A stretch of DNA of 64,000 nt from assembly GCA_001802125.1 (NCBI GenBank), contig MGZK01000135.1, positions 1-64,000 of the forward strand. The letters are read 5' to 3'. The position numbers and the translations under genes were made by a program. Each line of letters starts with the position of its first letter. Position 1 is the stretch's first letter. The notes beneath the pieces were generated by a model, which had not been told where the DNA came from, made no database searches, and worked only from the letters and a program-made list of their open reading frames with translations. Shown in pieces: positions 49,437-59,515 of this stretch. Source of the stretch: Geobacteraceae bacterium GWC2_55_20. GTDB lineage: Bacteria > Desulfobacterota > Desulfuromonadia > Geobacterales > Pseudopelobacteraceae.

Positions 49437-51116
49437 TCAAAGCCCGATAGTATTATTCATCACTTTATTTATGATAACAATGACATCCGAAACATCAATC
49501 TTCCCGTCAGGCTGCGACTTTCCGTTTACTATCGGCGCCACATCGCCATGAGCGAGCTGGCTTAATGTGGGGGAAACCTTGCCCACGGCGATCTGAAGCG
49601 ACAGCAGGGCATCCGAAATATCTACACCACCAATGCCATTCACATTTCCATCAGCAGCTATTGGCAGATTATTTACCAATACCGAGCAGGCGCTTGTAGT
49701 TGCCACATTGTTAGCGGCATCATATGACTTTGCGGTCAAGGTATGCGAACCGTTGGCCACGTTGGCCGTATCCCAGCTATAGCTGTAAGGCGCCACATTC
49801 CCGGCATACAGCAGCACCCCGTCATTATAGAACTCAACCTTGCTGACCCCGACATTGTCAGAGGAAGCGGCAGTGATTGTCACGGTACCGCTGACTTCCG
49901 CTCCGACGGTGGGAGCCGTCAATGACACGGTGGGGGCGGTAGTGTCCTTGACCACTGTAACACTGACAGTGCTGGATTGGCCGATGTTTCCAGCGGCATC
50001 ATATGCCTTGGCCATCAAGGTATAGGCTCCCGGCGCCAGAGGAGTCGTATCCCACGAATAGACATAAGGGACCGCCACGTTAGTCGCTACCAACTGGTTA
50101 TTGACGTAATACTCGACCTTGCTGACGCCAACGTTGTCGGAGGCATTGACATTTACGAAGACTGTTCCGTTCACATTGATCGTGTCAGATGGAGAGGATA
50201 TGGCAACCGTTGGCGGAAGCTGTTCGTCAACGGTGATGACATTGGAATAAGATCCTTCGATATTGGATGTATTGTATGCCGTTACCGCGAAATTATAGGA
50301 TTTGTCCGGATCAAGTCCTGTGATGGTTGCCGTGGTATGATTTTGAACATCAATCGTAGTCCCGTCGCTCAGCGCCGCGGAACCGGAGCTGTAATGCACC
50401 TTGTAACCTGCCAGGTCAGCTTCGGTGTTGGGATCCCACTGCAGAGCAACATCCAGCGCCTGGCCCGTTCCGCTCATGCCAAGCGAAAGAATGGCGGCGA
50501 GCGCGGCATTAATCAGCATCTTCTGCAGGTGCATGCCGTACTTTACTAGTCCGGGGCGAACGTAACCCTCTTCAACCAACACCTTTCCAAGCTTTTTATG
50601 AGAAACAGACTGTTTGCAGAGAGCATCATCAAGCTGCGCCCTGGAGATATGCCCTGTCGAGACGAGCAGTTCCCCAAGCCTTAAGGGGCCGTCGGAAGCA
50701 TGTTCCACGGAACACTGGTGCTTCTGAAAATCCAGCAGCGCGGCAAGTTGTTGTTCCGTAAGCAGGCCCAGGCGTTTAAATACTTCGCCCAGCCTGTCCC
50801 CGCTCCTCTTCTGTTCTTCTATGGCCTGATCGAGCTGTTTTCCGGAGATGTATCCCGAATGGACCAGCAGGGTACCGAGCAGTTGCCGCTCACCCGCTGC
50901 AATCTTTACAGCATCCTCGATGTGACAGAGATGTTCCTGTACTTGAAGCGGAAGCTTGACTTCCTTCTCGCTGAGAACACCCATCCTTACCAGTACCTGG
51001 CCCAACAGTTCCTTGGTGCGCTTCTGCTCTTCCAACGCACGGTCAAGGTCTTTATTTGACAGGAAGTGGCCATCCAACAAGATCTGTCCAATATGGCGTT
51101 TTATCAGCTGTACCAT
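49437..51116 (-). CDS. Protein with tandem MshEN-like domains, a TM segment, FN3, two Ig-like domains and a dockerin-like C-terminus
   Basis: Six [RL]xG-x2-L...L-x2-Q half-repeats (e.g. RLGEVFKRLGLLTEQQLAALLDFQ, RLGELLVSTGHISRAQLDDALCKQ); MLINAALAAILSLGMSGTGQA; FN3; SKVEYYVNNQLVA... and SKVEFYNDGVLLY... Ig-like; DGNVNGIGGVDISDALLSLQIAVGK...PDGKIDVSDVIVIINKVM. Confidence 0.8.
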   Translation of the reverse strand: MVQLIKRHIGQILLDGHFLSNKDLDRALEEQKRTKELLGQVLVRMGVLSEKEVKLPLQVQEHLCHIEDAVKIAAGERQLLGTLLVHSGYISGKQLDQAIEEQKRSGDRLGEVFKRLGLLTEQQLAALLDFQKHQCSVEHASDGPLRLGELLVSTGHISRAQLDDALCKQSVSHKKLGKVLVEEGYVRPGLVKYGMHLQKMLINAALAAILSLGMSGTGQALDVALQWDPNTEADLAGYKVHYSSGSAALSDGTTIDVQNHTTATITGLDPDKSYNFAVTAYNTSNIEGSYSNVITVDEQLPPTVAISSPSDTINVNGTVFVNVNASDNVGVSKVEYYVNNQLVATNVAVPYVYSWDTTPLAPGAYTLMAKAYDAAGNIGQSSTVSVTVVKDTTAPTVSLTAPTVGAEVSGTVTITAASSDNVGVSKVEFYNDGVLLYAGNVAPYSYSWDTANVANGSHTLTAKSYDAANNVATTSACSVLVNNLPIAADGNVNGIGGVDISDALLSLQIAVGKVSPTLSQLAHGDVAPIVNGKSQPDGKIDVSDVIVIINKVMNNTIGL

Positions 51117-51531
51117 AACGGGTGACTCCTATACCAATCAGGACATGTTTTCTGTCCCAAACTATACCATTAATACCCTGTTTTTCAAAAGAAATATCTA
51201 ATAAGCAAAATTTTCGTAAACAGATTTAATCATCGCAAACATAAATCTGCTGGCACGCAATATAACAACCGGAAGAATACAGATTCATAGGATACATTCT
51301 GATTATGCACGGTAAGATGTTTGATGTGTTCAGCATTATCAGACTGATTTTAGTAATTTATTTTATGCCTGTTAGCCAAACATTGACTACGCCTTCAACA
51401 TGATATATTACTTGCAGAGAGCGAAGGCTACTTGAATTTTTATTTAACAAACACAAACAAATATAAGTTTCAAACAGCAATTCCATGATGTTTACAGTGT
51501 TGATTTCAATCAAAATGGAGGTAACAAGAAA

Positions 51532-51975
51532 ATGGCAACATTATCAGAACTGACAGTACAGGTTTTAACCGCACGCCTGGCCAGAAAAGAGATGACTCTT
51601 GATGAACTACAAAAGGAGATGGTTGCGGTCAGCAACATGATCAAAGCTATCGATGACGGTACAATCCAGGAACCAGCGCAAGACCTTCCGATTGAAGAAG
51701 TAAAACCGGTTAAAATCAATTTCAAGAAAGTCTTCAAGGATGACGAAGTTATCTGCCTGATCTGCAACAAGAGCTTCACAACCCTTAAAAGGCATCTAAA
51801 CCAGGTACATCAGTTGTCAGACAAGGAATACAGGAAACAGTTTGGAATACCGTCAAATCAGCCGCTTGTGGCAAGATCCTATTCCGAAAAGAAAAAAGCA
51901 GACGCTGTCAAAAACAATCTGGGAGCAAAGATGCAGGCCGGCAGAAGAAAAAAGGTAGCTGCTGCTACAAAGTAG
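51532..51975 (+). CDS. MucR/Ros-family zinc-finger transcriptional regulator
   Basis: VICLICNKSFTTLKRHLNQVHQLSDKEYRKQFGIPSNQPLVARSYSEKKKADA; C-x2-C-x9-H-x4-H. Confidence 0.88.
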   Translation: MATLSELTVQVLTARLARKEMTLDELQKEMVAVSNMIKAIDDGTIQEPAQDLPIEEVKPVKINFKKVFKDDEVICLICNKSFTTLKRHLNQVHQLSDKEYRKQFGIPSNQPLVARSYSEKKKADAVKNNLGAKMQAGRRKKVAAATK

Positions 51976-52102
51976 CCCCTGCTGAAAGTACGGACGATCA
52001 CCAACCGCCGGGACAGCCTTTTCGGGAATAATCATTGCGCTCAATTTGCACTTGCATTCATGCCACGTTCTGCGATATTTTAAACAAGACAGGAGGTGTT
52101 TT

Positions 52103-52300
52103 ATGGATATAAGTTCAGTTGCAGGTTCCTCCCTGCTTTACAGGGCGGAACAGACCCAGCAGGCAGTTTCCACTTCCATGATGAAGCAGGCTGCAGAACA
52201 GCAGAACCAAGTGGCCAATCTGCTTGCCCAGAATGCCCAGCAGGCTCCGCAACCAGCTTCAAAGAGCGGCAACAGTTTCAGTTTTTCTACATACGCTTAG
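52103..52300 (+). CDS. YjfB-family putative motility protein (65 aa)
   Basis: MDISSVAGSSLLYRAEQTQQAVSTSMMKQAAEQQNQVANLLAQNAQQAPQPASKSGNSFSFSTYA; RBS AGGAGG. Confidence 0.65.
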   Translation: MDISSVAGSSLLYRAEQTQQAVSTSMMKQAAEQQNQVANLLAQNAQQAPQPASKSGNSFSFSTYA

Positions 52301-52323
52301 GGTTTAATTTTTCAACTTTCCGT

Positions 52324-52351
52324 AGGCCGGCCGGTTTGGCCGGCCTTTTTT
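52324..52351 (+). terminator. Intrinsic terminator
   Basis: AGGCCGGCC-GGTTT-GGCCGGCCTTTTTT. Confidence 0.85.
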
Positions 52352-53192
52352 ATGCATACTGCGCGGCGTGGTAAGAACTGCGGACATAGGGTCCGCTCTC
52401 CACGTGCAAAAAACCCGACTCCAAAGCGGTTCGCTGCAATTCTTCAAATCTTTCAGGAGTAATAAATTCCTGCACAGGGTAGTGAGCACGACTGGGAGCC
52501 AGGTACTGGCCGATACTGAGATAATCGCACCCAACACTCCTCAGATCCCTAAACACCTCCAGCAGATCCTGTACCACCTCTCCCATCCCCAACATGATAC
52601 CAGACTTGGTTTTTATCTCGGGAGCCAGTTCCTTGAAGTTTTTCAGCACTTCCAGAGACCGGCGGTAATCGGCTCCACTACGGATATGATAGAGGCACGG
52701 AACCGTTTCAACGTTGTGGGCAATAATGTCGGGGCGGCTCGACGCAACCAGCGCCAGACTGACAATATCCCCCTGCATGTCCGGGACCAGCAGTTCGATT
52801 CTGGTACCCGGCGACTCCTTGCGAATGGCGCTCACCGTGGAGGCATAGACAGCGGCACCTCCGTCAGACAGGTCATCACGGGTGGGGCTGGTGATAACAG
52901 CGTGAGACAGTTTCAAACGGCAGACGGCTTCGGCTACCCGCCCCGGTTCATCATGATCGACCGGCAATGGCACCTGTTTTTCAACATTACAGAAAGAACA
53001 GAGGCGGGTGCAGTTCCTGCCTAGGATCAGGAAGGTTGCTTGACCACAGCTGAAACATTCGGAAATATTGGGACAGAGCGCCTGTTGACAAACCGTGTTC
53101 AGGCGCAACTCACCCAAAAGCTTGCGCATTCCGGCCTGGTCGCCCGGATTGGCCCGTTTTCTCAGCCACTCGGGCTTTCTCTGAATCTTCAA
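52350..53192 (-). CDS. lipA: Lipoyl synthase
   Basis: CQQALCPNISECFSCGQATFLILGRNCTRLCSFCNVEK (two Fe-S cluster motifs). Confidence 0.95.
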   Translation of the reverse strand: MKIQRKPEWLRKRANPGDQAGMRKLLGELRLNTVCQQALCPNISECFSCGQATFLILGRNCTRLCSFCNVEKQVPLPVDHDEPGRVAEAVCRLKLSHAVITSPTRDDLSDGGAAVYASTVSAIRKESPGTRIELLVPDMQGDIVSLALVASSRPDIIAHNVETVPCLYHIRSGADYRRSLEVLKNFKELAPEIKTKSGIMLGMGEVVQDLLEVFRDLRSVGCDYLSIGQYLAPSRAHYPVQEFITPERFEELQRTALESGFLHVESGPYVRSSYHAAQYA

Positions 53193-54001
53193 TCACCCTC
53201 CCCGTTCAGGTTCCAGTTTTCGTTCAGGTATTTTTCATGGAGCAGCCGGCCGGCCAGACCAAGTTCGTACTCTTCAGGGTCGGCAACCTTCAGAACCGTG
53301 TCAAGATTGCCGCAGAAAGCATTTTTCAGGACAGTCTTCAAGTAATCCGTGTCCTGCAAGACCCCTTCTGCGGCCAGGCAGGTCACCCGTCCTGCAAGGT
53401 TTTCAGGACGGTGGCGCAAACATGCGATTCCTTCAGCCACCCGGCTCAGAATCGGAATCGAACCATGCTGGAAAATAATCCGTTTCAGCCTGCGCTGCGC
53501 ATTGCCGCCAATTTTACGGCCATTGACAAGTATATCGTAGGTCTCCTTGCCGGCAAAACAGAACGGAGTCCGTTCACCCAGCTTTTCGCCGGAGTTGTTT
53601 CCATCCACCGCATAGCTGGCATCAAGGCCGAGATCCCGGTAGAATCGCAGTAAAAAACCGGTCAGAACCCGGAATGAGTCCTTGATTGAATTTGTTTCAG
53701 GGATCTGTTCAGGTGAGCAGATGATACTGTAGGTCAACTCGTCGGCATGATAGATAACCCCACCGCCGGTGATGCGCCGTACGATAGTGGTTCCGTCTGC
53801 AAGGCAGCGCCCGGTATCAAGCACTTCGCGGGCTTTCTGGAAACGCCCCAAAGAAATCGCGGCCGGATGCCAGCCATACAATCGAAGAATCGGTTTTGAG
53901 TATTGATCGAACGCGCAGAGCAAGGCTTCGTCAAGAGCCATGTTTTCCGGGCCGCTTAACGTACCCGTATCTATCAGCCGCCAGTATTCAGTATCGTGCA
54001 T
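53189..54001 (-). CDS. Lipoate-protein ligase A / LipM-like family protein
   Basis: NMALDEALLCAFDQYSKPILRLYGWHPAAISLGRFQ...VVRRITGGGVIYHADELTYSIIC (as ...IVRRITGGGVIYHADELTYSIIC in the ORF). Confidence 0.88.
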   Translation of the reverse strand: MHDTEYWRLIDTGTLSGPENMALDEALLCAFDQYSKPILRLYGWHPAAISLGRFQKAREVLDTGRCLADGTTIVRRITGGGVIYHADELTYSIICSPEQIPETNSIKDSFRVLTGFLLRFYRDLGLDASYAVDGNNSGEKLGERTPFCFAGKETYDILVNGRKIGGNAQRRLKRIIFQHGSIPILSRVAEGIACLRHRPENLAGRVTCLAAEGVLQDTDYLKTVLKNAFCGNLDTVLKVADPEEYELGLAGRLLHEKYLNENWNLNGEGD

Positions 54002-54023
54002 ACCGGTTCCGGTTAACAGGAGG

Positions 54024-54212
54024 TCACCTCAAACGCTTTGAAACGCACATGACATCATAGGGCTTGCCCCTGAAATCCTTCAGGTAGGTGTAGTCCATTC
54101 CGGCAGCAGTACATTTGTCAACTTTTGCCCTTAACTCTTCATCGCTGACCTTGGAACAACCTGCCGTCAGCATGACAATGAATATCAAAAGTTGTAAGTA
54201 TCGCATTTTCAC
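54024..54212 (-). CDS. Small putative lipoprotein (62 aa)
   Basis: MKMRYLQLLIFIVMLTAGCSKVSDEELRAKVDKC...; lipobox LTAGC. Confidence 0.65.
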   Translation of the reverse strand: MKMRYLQLLIFIVMLTAGCSKVSDEELRAKVDKCTAAGMDYTYLKDFRGKPYDVMCVSKRLR

Positions 54213-54225
54213 CTCGCTAGCGACT

Positions 54226-54387
54226 TTATTCGGAGTTTTTCAGTTGATCTATAACAGATATGATTTCAGCTCTGTTCAGGATGCCTTTATTTTCCAGAAC
54301 AGTTATCAAGGCCAGCATTTCATAACTGTGTGAGACCACCAGGTCTTCTATTGAGAATACATTTTCTTTATCTGGCTGTTCCGGCAT
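54226..54387 (-). CDS. Small hypothetical protein (53 aa), not in the ORF track
   Basis: MPEQPDKENVFSIEDLVVSHSYEMLALITVLENKGILNRAEIISVIDQLKNSE*; lies between the lipoprotein and hemerythrin genes. Confidence 0.5.
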   Translation of the reverse strand: MPEQPDKENVFSIEDLVVSHSYEMLALITVLENKGILNRAEIISVIDQLKNSE

Positions 54388-54393
54388 AGATTG

Positions 54394-54795
54394 TCACCCC
54401 TGCGCAATTTTCGAATATTTACGGTCTTCTTCCAATACATGATGCAATAGCCAGTTCCCCAGGACAACGATCAGCTCTATGGTCACTTCAAGATCGTCGT
54501 CACGGTACTGGGAATAGAGGTTATTTATCCGTTCGGCAAAATCCTCGTGTTTCAGGATGTGATCATCCGTTCCTGAAAATCCCTGCTCCCGCATGTACTT
54601 TTCTTCTGCAATAAAATGATACCGCGTATATTGCTGCAACTCGTCAATGATCGGAAGAACATACTCGACTTCCTTGGAGTGCATTGTGTTCTCATAGAGT
54701 GAATTGAAAATTCCGAAAAGATTTTTGTGATGCTCGTCAAGCAGTTCAACGCCGACCGAATATTCCTTTTTCCATACAAACAGCGGCATAGGCAC
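54394..54795 (-). CDS. Bacteriohemerythrin
   Basis: LLDEHHKNLFGIFNSLY...HFIAEEKYMREQGFSGTDDHILKHEDF...LLHHVLEEDRKY: hemerythrin iron ligands. Confidence 0.92.
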   Translation of the reverse strand: MPMPLFVWKKEYSVGVELLDEHHKNLFGIFNSLYENTMHSKEVEYVLPIIDELQQYTRYHFIAEEKYMREQGFSGTDDHILKHEDFAERINNLYSQYRDDDLEVTIELIVVLGNWLLHHVLEEDRKYSKIAQG

Positions 54796-54901
54796 GCTCC
54801 AGTTGATGTCGGCACGAGATTTCCTGAAGCTGAACTAGCGAGTATCGCGACTGAATAATCCGTTATCCGGCTGCTTCCACGATGAGAATACGGAAATAGT
54901 T

Positions 54902-55414
54902 TTACTTTTTCATCACCACGACCAGACCGGCCTTGCGGGCTGATTCGACGAGATCGCTGTAACGCTTGTATTTCTCATTGTATTCTTTGCGCAAGGCTTC
55001 ATATTCGGCGATCAATGCGGGGAGACTACCGCGTTCAGTGTTGGACGGGTTCTTCACTGTCGCTTGGATCTGCTCCATACGCAACCCCAAACGTTTCAGC
55101 TCCGCCTCACGGACATCAAACTCCTTGCGCCACTCTTCCTGGGTTTTCCCATCATAGAGAGGCTTGTCCGCATCAGCGACAGTCGCGGGTTTAACAGCGG
55201 TTGCCTCGCTCTTCACGGGAACCGGCGCTTCGGCCGGAGTCTTGGCCGCGCCGTCATCTCCGCGCCGCCCAACATTTTTACGATACTTTTTGGGCACACT
55301 GTTATAGTCGTCGCTATAATTATAGGTCCCGTTTTCATCGATCCAGGAGTAGGTTTCAGCACCGGATTGAGTTGACAGCAGCATCAGGAGGGCCATGCAG
55401 ATTATAGTTTTCAT
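54902..55414 (-). CDS. DUF4124-type domain-containing periplasmic protein
   Basis: Signal peptide; ETYSWIDENGTYNYSDDYNSVPKKYR. Confidence 0.7.
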   Translation of the reverse strand: MKTIICMALLMLLSTQSGAETYSWIDENGTYNYSDDYNSVPKKYRKNVGRRGDDGAAKTPAEAPVPVKSEATAVKPATVADADKPLYDGKTQEEWRKEFDVREAELKRLGLRMEQIQATVKNPSNTERGSLPALIAEYEALRKEYNEKYKRYSDLVESARKAGLVVVMKK

Positions 55415-55429
55415 GAATCACCTCGTACG

Positions 55430-56533
55430 CTAGCCTGGAGGCCAGCTGAAATCGCGCCCGGCCAAAAGGTGGAAATGGATGTGAAACACCGACTGACCGG
55501 CGCCCGCACCGTTGTTCTGCACGATACGGAAACCGGACTCGGCATAACCGTTCTGGCGGGCAATCTCGCCGGCTTTCCTGAAGGCGTATCCCACAAGCGC
55601 ATCATCCTGCGCGGTCATGTCCAGGCAATTGACAAAATGTCGCTTAGGCAGCACCAGCAGGTGCAATGGCGCCTGCGGACTGACATCCTCAACCACGAGG
55701 AGCTGCTCGTCCTCGAACACCTTCTTTGAAGGGATTTCTCCCCGTATGATCTTGCAGAAAAAGCAGTTCTCCACAGCAGCCTCCCCTTCCATGCTTCTAG
55801 GAACATCAAGCAGAATCAAAAATTCGCGGTTGCCGTCAGCACCGGTGATGGGGGATTCGCATACCCCAGCCACCTTCAGACCCATTGCACGTGCAGTTTG
55901 GCTGACAGCATCGATTACCTTCCGGTGGGCAGCCGGATCGCGGACGATGCCCCCCTTGCCAACCTCCCCCTTGCCAACCTCGAACTGCGGCTTGATCAGC
56001 GCGATGATGCGGCCACCGGGCTTGATCAGCGCAACAGTTGCCGGCAAGACCTTGGACAGCGAAATAAAAGATGCGTCAATTACCGCCAGATCCGGCGTTG
56101 CTCCAAGCTGGCCGGGTGTGAGGTAACGGATATTGGTTTTTTCGATATTGACGACACGCGGGTCCTGTCTAAGCTTCCAGTCCAACTGGCCATGCCCAAC
56201 ATCGACGGCAAAAACCCTGGCGGTTCCCGCCTGCAGCAGGCAATCGGTGAAACCTCCGGTTGAAGCCCCCACATCTATCGCCACCAGACCGTTGACATCG
56301 ATTCCGAATTGGTCCAATGCCTCACGCAACTTGAGACCGCCGCGACTGACATAGGGCAGCACCTCGCCCTTGATGCGGATGTCGGCATCGAACGGCATCT
56401 GGTGCCCTGATTTGTCAACGGCGTGGTCGCCGACCACCACCTGACCGGCCATGATCAGAGCCTGGGCTTTTTCCCGTGAAGGAACCATCCCACGCTCGAC
56501 CATCAACTTGTCAAGGCGGATCTTTCCGGCCAT
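55430..56533 (-). CDS. TlyA-family rRNA methyltransferase fused to a C-terminal HIT-domain hydrolase
   Basis: N-terminal S4 [34 protein letters not shown] and IDVGASTGGFTDCLLQAGTARVFAVDVGHGQLDWKLRQDPRV (TlyA), then in frame CFFCKIIRGEIPSKKVFEDEQLLVVEDVSPQAPLHLLVLPKRHF...QSVFHIHFHLLAGR (HIT triad). Confidence 0.92.
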   Translation of the reverse strand: MAGKIRLDKLMVERGMVPSREKAQALIMAGQVVVGDHAVDKSGHQMPFDADIRIKGEVLPYVSRGGLKLREALDQFGIDVNGLVAIDVGASTGGFTDCLLQAGTARVFAVDVGHGQLDWKLRQDPRVVNIEKTNIRYLTPGQLGATPDLAVIDASFISLSKVLPATVALIKPGGRIIALIKPQFEVGKGEVGKGGIVRDPAAHRKVIDAVSQTARAMGLKVAGVCESPITGADGNREFLILLDVPRSMEGEAAVENCFFCKIIRGEIPSKKVFEDEQLLVVEDVSPQAPLHLLVLPKRHFVNCLDMTAQDDALVGYAFRKAGEIARQNGYAESGFRIVQNNGAGAGQSVFHIHFHLLAGRDFSWPPG

Positions 56534-57081
56534 CAGCCGACCAGTTGCGATTTGGTGAATATTGCCCTGAGCCAGTACCCTTCGGCTTCGATGTTCTCAC
56601 GGCCACCCTCTTCGCGGTCCACCAGGGTAACAATACCGAGAACCTTGAGGCCCTCCTCCTCCGCTCGGCGGACAGCCTTCATCGAAGAACCGCCGGTGGT
56701 AACCACATCCTCAACTATCACAACCCGGGTTCCGGCCGGCAGGTTCTTACGACCTTCCAGCCACTGGCCGGTGCCGTGTCCCTTGGGCTCCTTGCGGATT
56801 ATGAAGGCGTGCATGCTCTTGCCCTCCAGATGCGCCGCGATCGATGTCGCCGTGGCGATCGGATCGGCGCCCAGCGTAATCCCGCCAACCGCCTGAACAC
56901 CCTCCACATCCCTGATTGCCTCATAGAACAGCTTTCCCACCAGGAAGCCGCCTTCGGCGTGCAGAGTGGTCTGTTTGCCATCAAAATAGAAATCGCTTTC
57001 GCGACCCGAAGCCAGTTTTACCAGCCTTTTCTCGTAGGAAAGCTCCAGGATGATCTTCTTCAGTTGCTCGCGCTCACTCAT
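56533..57081 (-). CDS. pyrE: Orotate phosphoribosyltransferase
   Basis: Start at 57081 ([40 protein letters not shown]); PRPP motif [14 protein letters not shown]. Confidence 0.95.
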   Translation of the reverse strand: MSEREQLKKIILELSYEKRLVKLASGRESDFYFDGKQTTLHAEGGFLVGKLFYEAIRDVEGVQAVGGITLGADPIATATSIAAHLEGKSMHAFIIRKEPKGHGTGQWLEGRKNLPAGTRVVIVEDVVTTGGSSMKAVRRAEEEGLKVLGIVTLVDREEGGRENIEAEGYWLRAIFTKSQLVG

Positions 57082-58534
57082 ATTTACTCTGCTCCTCCTC
57101 AAATAGTCCCATCTGCGGCATATCCGCAGGTTTGGGGAATGCAACCGGATAATCTCCGGCAAAACAGGCTTTGCAAAAGTTTGTATTGCCAACCCCGACC
57201 GACTTCAGCAGGCCATCCTCCGACAGATAACCAAGGGAATCGGCGGTGATGTAACGGCGAATCTCCTCGATGCTGTGCGACGAGGAAATCAGCTCCTTGC
57301 GATTGGGGGTGTCGATGCCGTAGTAACAGGGGTAACTGGTGGGCGGGGAGGAAATACGCATATGAACTTCCTTGGCCCCGGCCTGGCGCACCATCTTGAC
57401 GATCTTGCGCGAGGTCGTGCCGCGCACGATCGAATCGTCGATCACAACCACCCGTTTACCCTTCAGAATTTCCCGTACCGGGTTAAGCTTGATCTTGACG
57501 CCGAAATGGCGGATAGCCTGGGCCGGTTCAATAAAGGTGCGTCCGATATAATGGTTGCGGATCAGTCCCAGTTCAAAGGGTATGCCAGATTCTTCGGCAT
57601 ATCCCATCGCTGCCGGCACACCCGAGTCCGGCACCGCGATGACCACATCCGCCTCGACCTGATACTCGCGCGCCAGCTGCCGGCCCAGCTCTTTGCGGGC
57701 CATGTAGACATTCTTGCCGAAAATATATGAGTCAGGGCGGGCAAAGTAGACAAACTCGAAGATACAGGGAGTAGGCTCGACTTTTTTGAAAGGAAACAGC
57801 GATTCGATGCTGCCGTCCGCATTGCAGACAATCATCTCGCCCGGCTCGATCTCACGAACGAACTCTGCCTCGATCAGGTCCAGGGCACAGCTCTCGGAAG
57901 CCACCACCCAGCCGCTGCCGAGTTTGCCCAGGCAGAGCGGACGAAAACCGTTGGGATCACGCACCGCGATCATGCGGCTCTCGGTCAGGAACAAAAGGCA
58001 ATAGGCGCCCTTGATACGCTTGAGCGCATCCACGATACGATCAACCAGGGAGTTGGTTTTGGAAGCCGCCAACAGATGAATAATGATCTCCGTGTCCATC
58101 GTGGTCTGAAAAATCGAACCGTACGCCTCCAGTTCCGCCTTGAGCAACTGGGCATTTACCAGGTTGCCGTTGTGGGCCACAGCAATCGAACCGCGCGAGT
58201 AGTCGACCATGATCGGTTGGACATTCTTCTCGACAGAGGCGCCGGCGGTCGAATAACGTACATGTCCGATGGCCGACTTGCCGGGCAGTTTTTTGAACAC
58301 CTCCTGGTTGCCGAAGACATCGGCCACCAGCCCCATCCGCTTGTGAGCGTGCAGTGTGCTGCCGTCCGAGGAGACAATGCCGCAGCTCTCCTGCCCGCGA
58401 TGCTGCAGCGCATACAGGCCGAGATAGGTCAGGTTGGATGCCTCGGGGCGATTGTAGACGCCAAATACACCGCATTCTTCCTGTGGTCGGGATAGTTTCA
58501 TAGTTAAAGGCTCCGCTTCATTTTGACTAGACAA
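57074..58534 (-). CDS. purF: Amidophosphoribosyltransferase
   Basis: [39 protein letters not shown]...[37 protein letters not shown]. The start may be at 58501 (MKLSRPQEE). Confidence 0.96.
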   Translation of the reverse strand: MSSQNEAEPLTMKLSRPQEECGVFGVYNRPEASNLTYLGLYALQHRGQESCGIVSSDGSTLHAHKRMGLVADVFGNQEVFKKLPGKSAIGHVRYSTAGASVEKNVQPIMVDYSRGSIAVAHNGNLVNAQLLKAELEAYGSIFQTTMDTEIIIHLLAASKTNSLVDRIVDALKRIKGAYCLLFLTESRMIAVRDPNGFRPLCLGKLGSGWVVASESCALDLIEAEFVREIEPGEMIVCNADGSIESLFPFKKVEPTPCIFEFVYFARPDSYIFGKNVYMARKELGRQLAREYQVEADVVIAVPDSGVPAAMGYAEESGIPFELGLIRNHYIGRTFIEPAQAIRHFGVKIKLNPVREILKGKRVVVIDDSIVRGTTSRKIVKMVRQAGAKEVHMRISSPPTSYPCYYGIDTPNRKELISSSHSIEEIRRYITADSLGYLSEDGLLKSVGVGNTNFCKACFAGDYPVAFPKPADMPQMGLFEEEQSKYE

Positions 58535-59354
58535 GGTTTTTCCTCACGTATTCCGCCGCGTTTTTATACAGGATCAGGCCGTCACCCTCTTCCGGCAGCT
58601 GTTCCCGCGTCCAGCGGGGATGCTGTGTGTAATGGACAAAAGCCTCGGGATGCGGCATCAATCCCATCAAGCGCCCGCTGGGATCACAGATGCCGGCGAT
58701 CCCGTTCTGCGCACCGTTGGGGTTGGCCGGGAACTCCATCGTGGCGGCATCATATTCCGGGCCCGAATATTTGAATACCGCCAGATGTTCGTTCTCGATA
58801 CGTTCCAGGGTCGCATCCGAATCGCAGACGAATTTTCCCTCGCCGTGGCGCACCGGCAGATAGATCCCCCCGGAAATGCCTTTGGTAAAAACCGAAGGCG
58901 AAGCGGCCTCGACCTTGAGATAGCACCAGCGATCCTGAAAACGGCCGCAATCGTTATGGGTCAGCGTGACCGACTGATTCAGGTAGTTGCCGTCAAAAGC
59001 GGGCAGCATGCCCATCTTGACCATCAACTGGAATCCGTTACAGACCCCCAGGATCAACTTTCCGGCGCTGATGAAACGGGTAAACTGTTCCACCAGCTTT
59101 TCGCCGCTGCCGTCCACCGCGGCGTTTTTCAGGCGGTTGGCCTGGGCCTTGGCGCTTCCCAGATCGTCTCCGTCCAGAAAACCGCCGGTCAGGTTGAGAA
59201 AGTGAAAGTCGTCCAGACTCACCTCGCCGGAAAGGATCTCGGCGATATGGGCTATTACCGCCTCGTCGAAGCCCCCCATGCGACAGGCGTGGGCCGCCTC
59301 CATCTCGCAGTTGGTGCCGTTACCGGTTATAACGATTGCACGTGTCTGTGTCAT
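58527..59354 (-). CDS. purQ: Phosphoribosylformylglycinamidine synthase subunit PurQ
   Basis: [23 protein letters not shown]...[22 protein letters not shown]-terminal GLMPHPEAF. Confidence 0.92.
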   Translation of the reverse strand: MTQTRAIVITGNGTNCEMEAAHACRMGGFDEAVIAHIAEILSGEVSLDDFHFLNLTGGFLDGDDLGSAKAQANRLKNAAVDGSGEKLVEQFTRFISAGKLILGVCNGFQLMVKMGMLPAFDGNYLNQSVTLTHNDCGRFQDRWCYLKVEAASPSVFTKGISGGIYLPVRHGEGKFVCDSDATLERIENEHLAVFKYSGPEYDAATMEFPANPNGAQNGIAGICDPSGRLMGLMPHPEAFVHYTQHPRWTREQLPEEGDGLILYKNAAEYVRKNLV

Positions 59355-59515
59355 GTAATCATGTTCTCCTTGATTTTCAAAAAAACCAGTTTACTAAATT
59401 GCTGTCGAACTGTCTTTCAGAATAATTTCAGTCTACTGCCACTTTGCGCAACAATTCAGGGCGAAAAGCGATCGAGAGTCACAGGGATTGCAGCACGACT
59501 GAGTCGGCGCACCAT

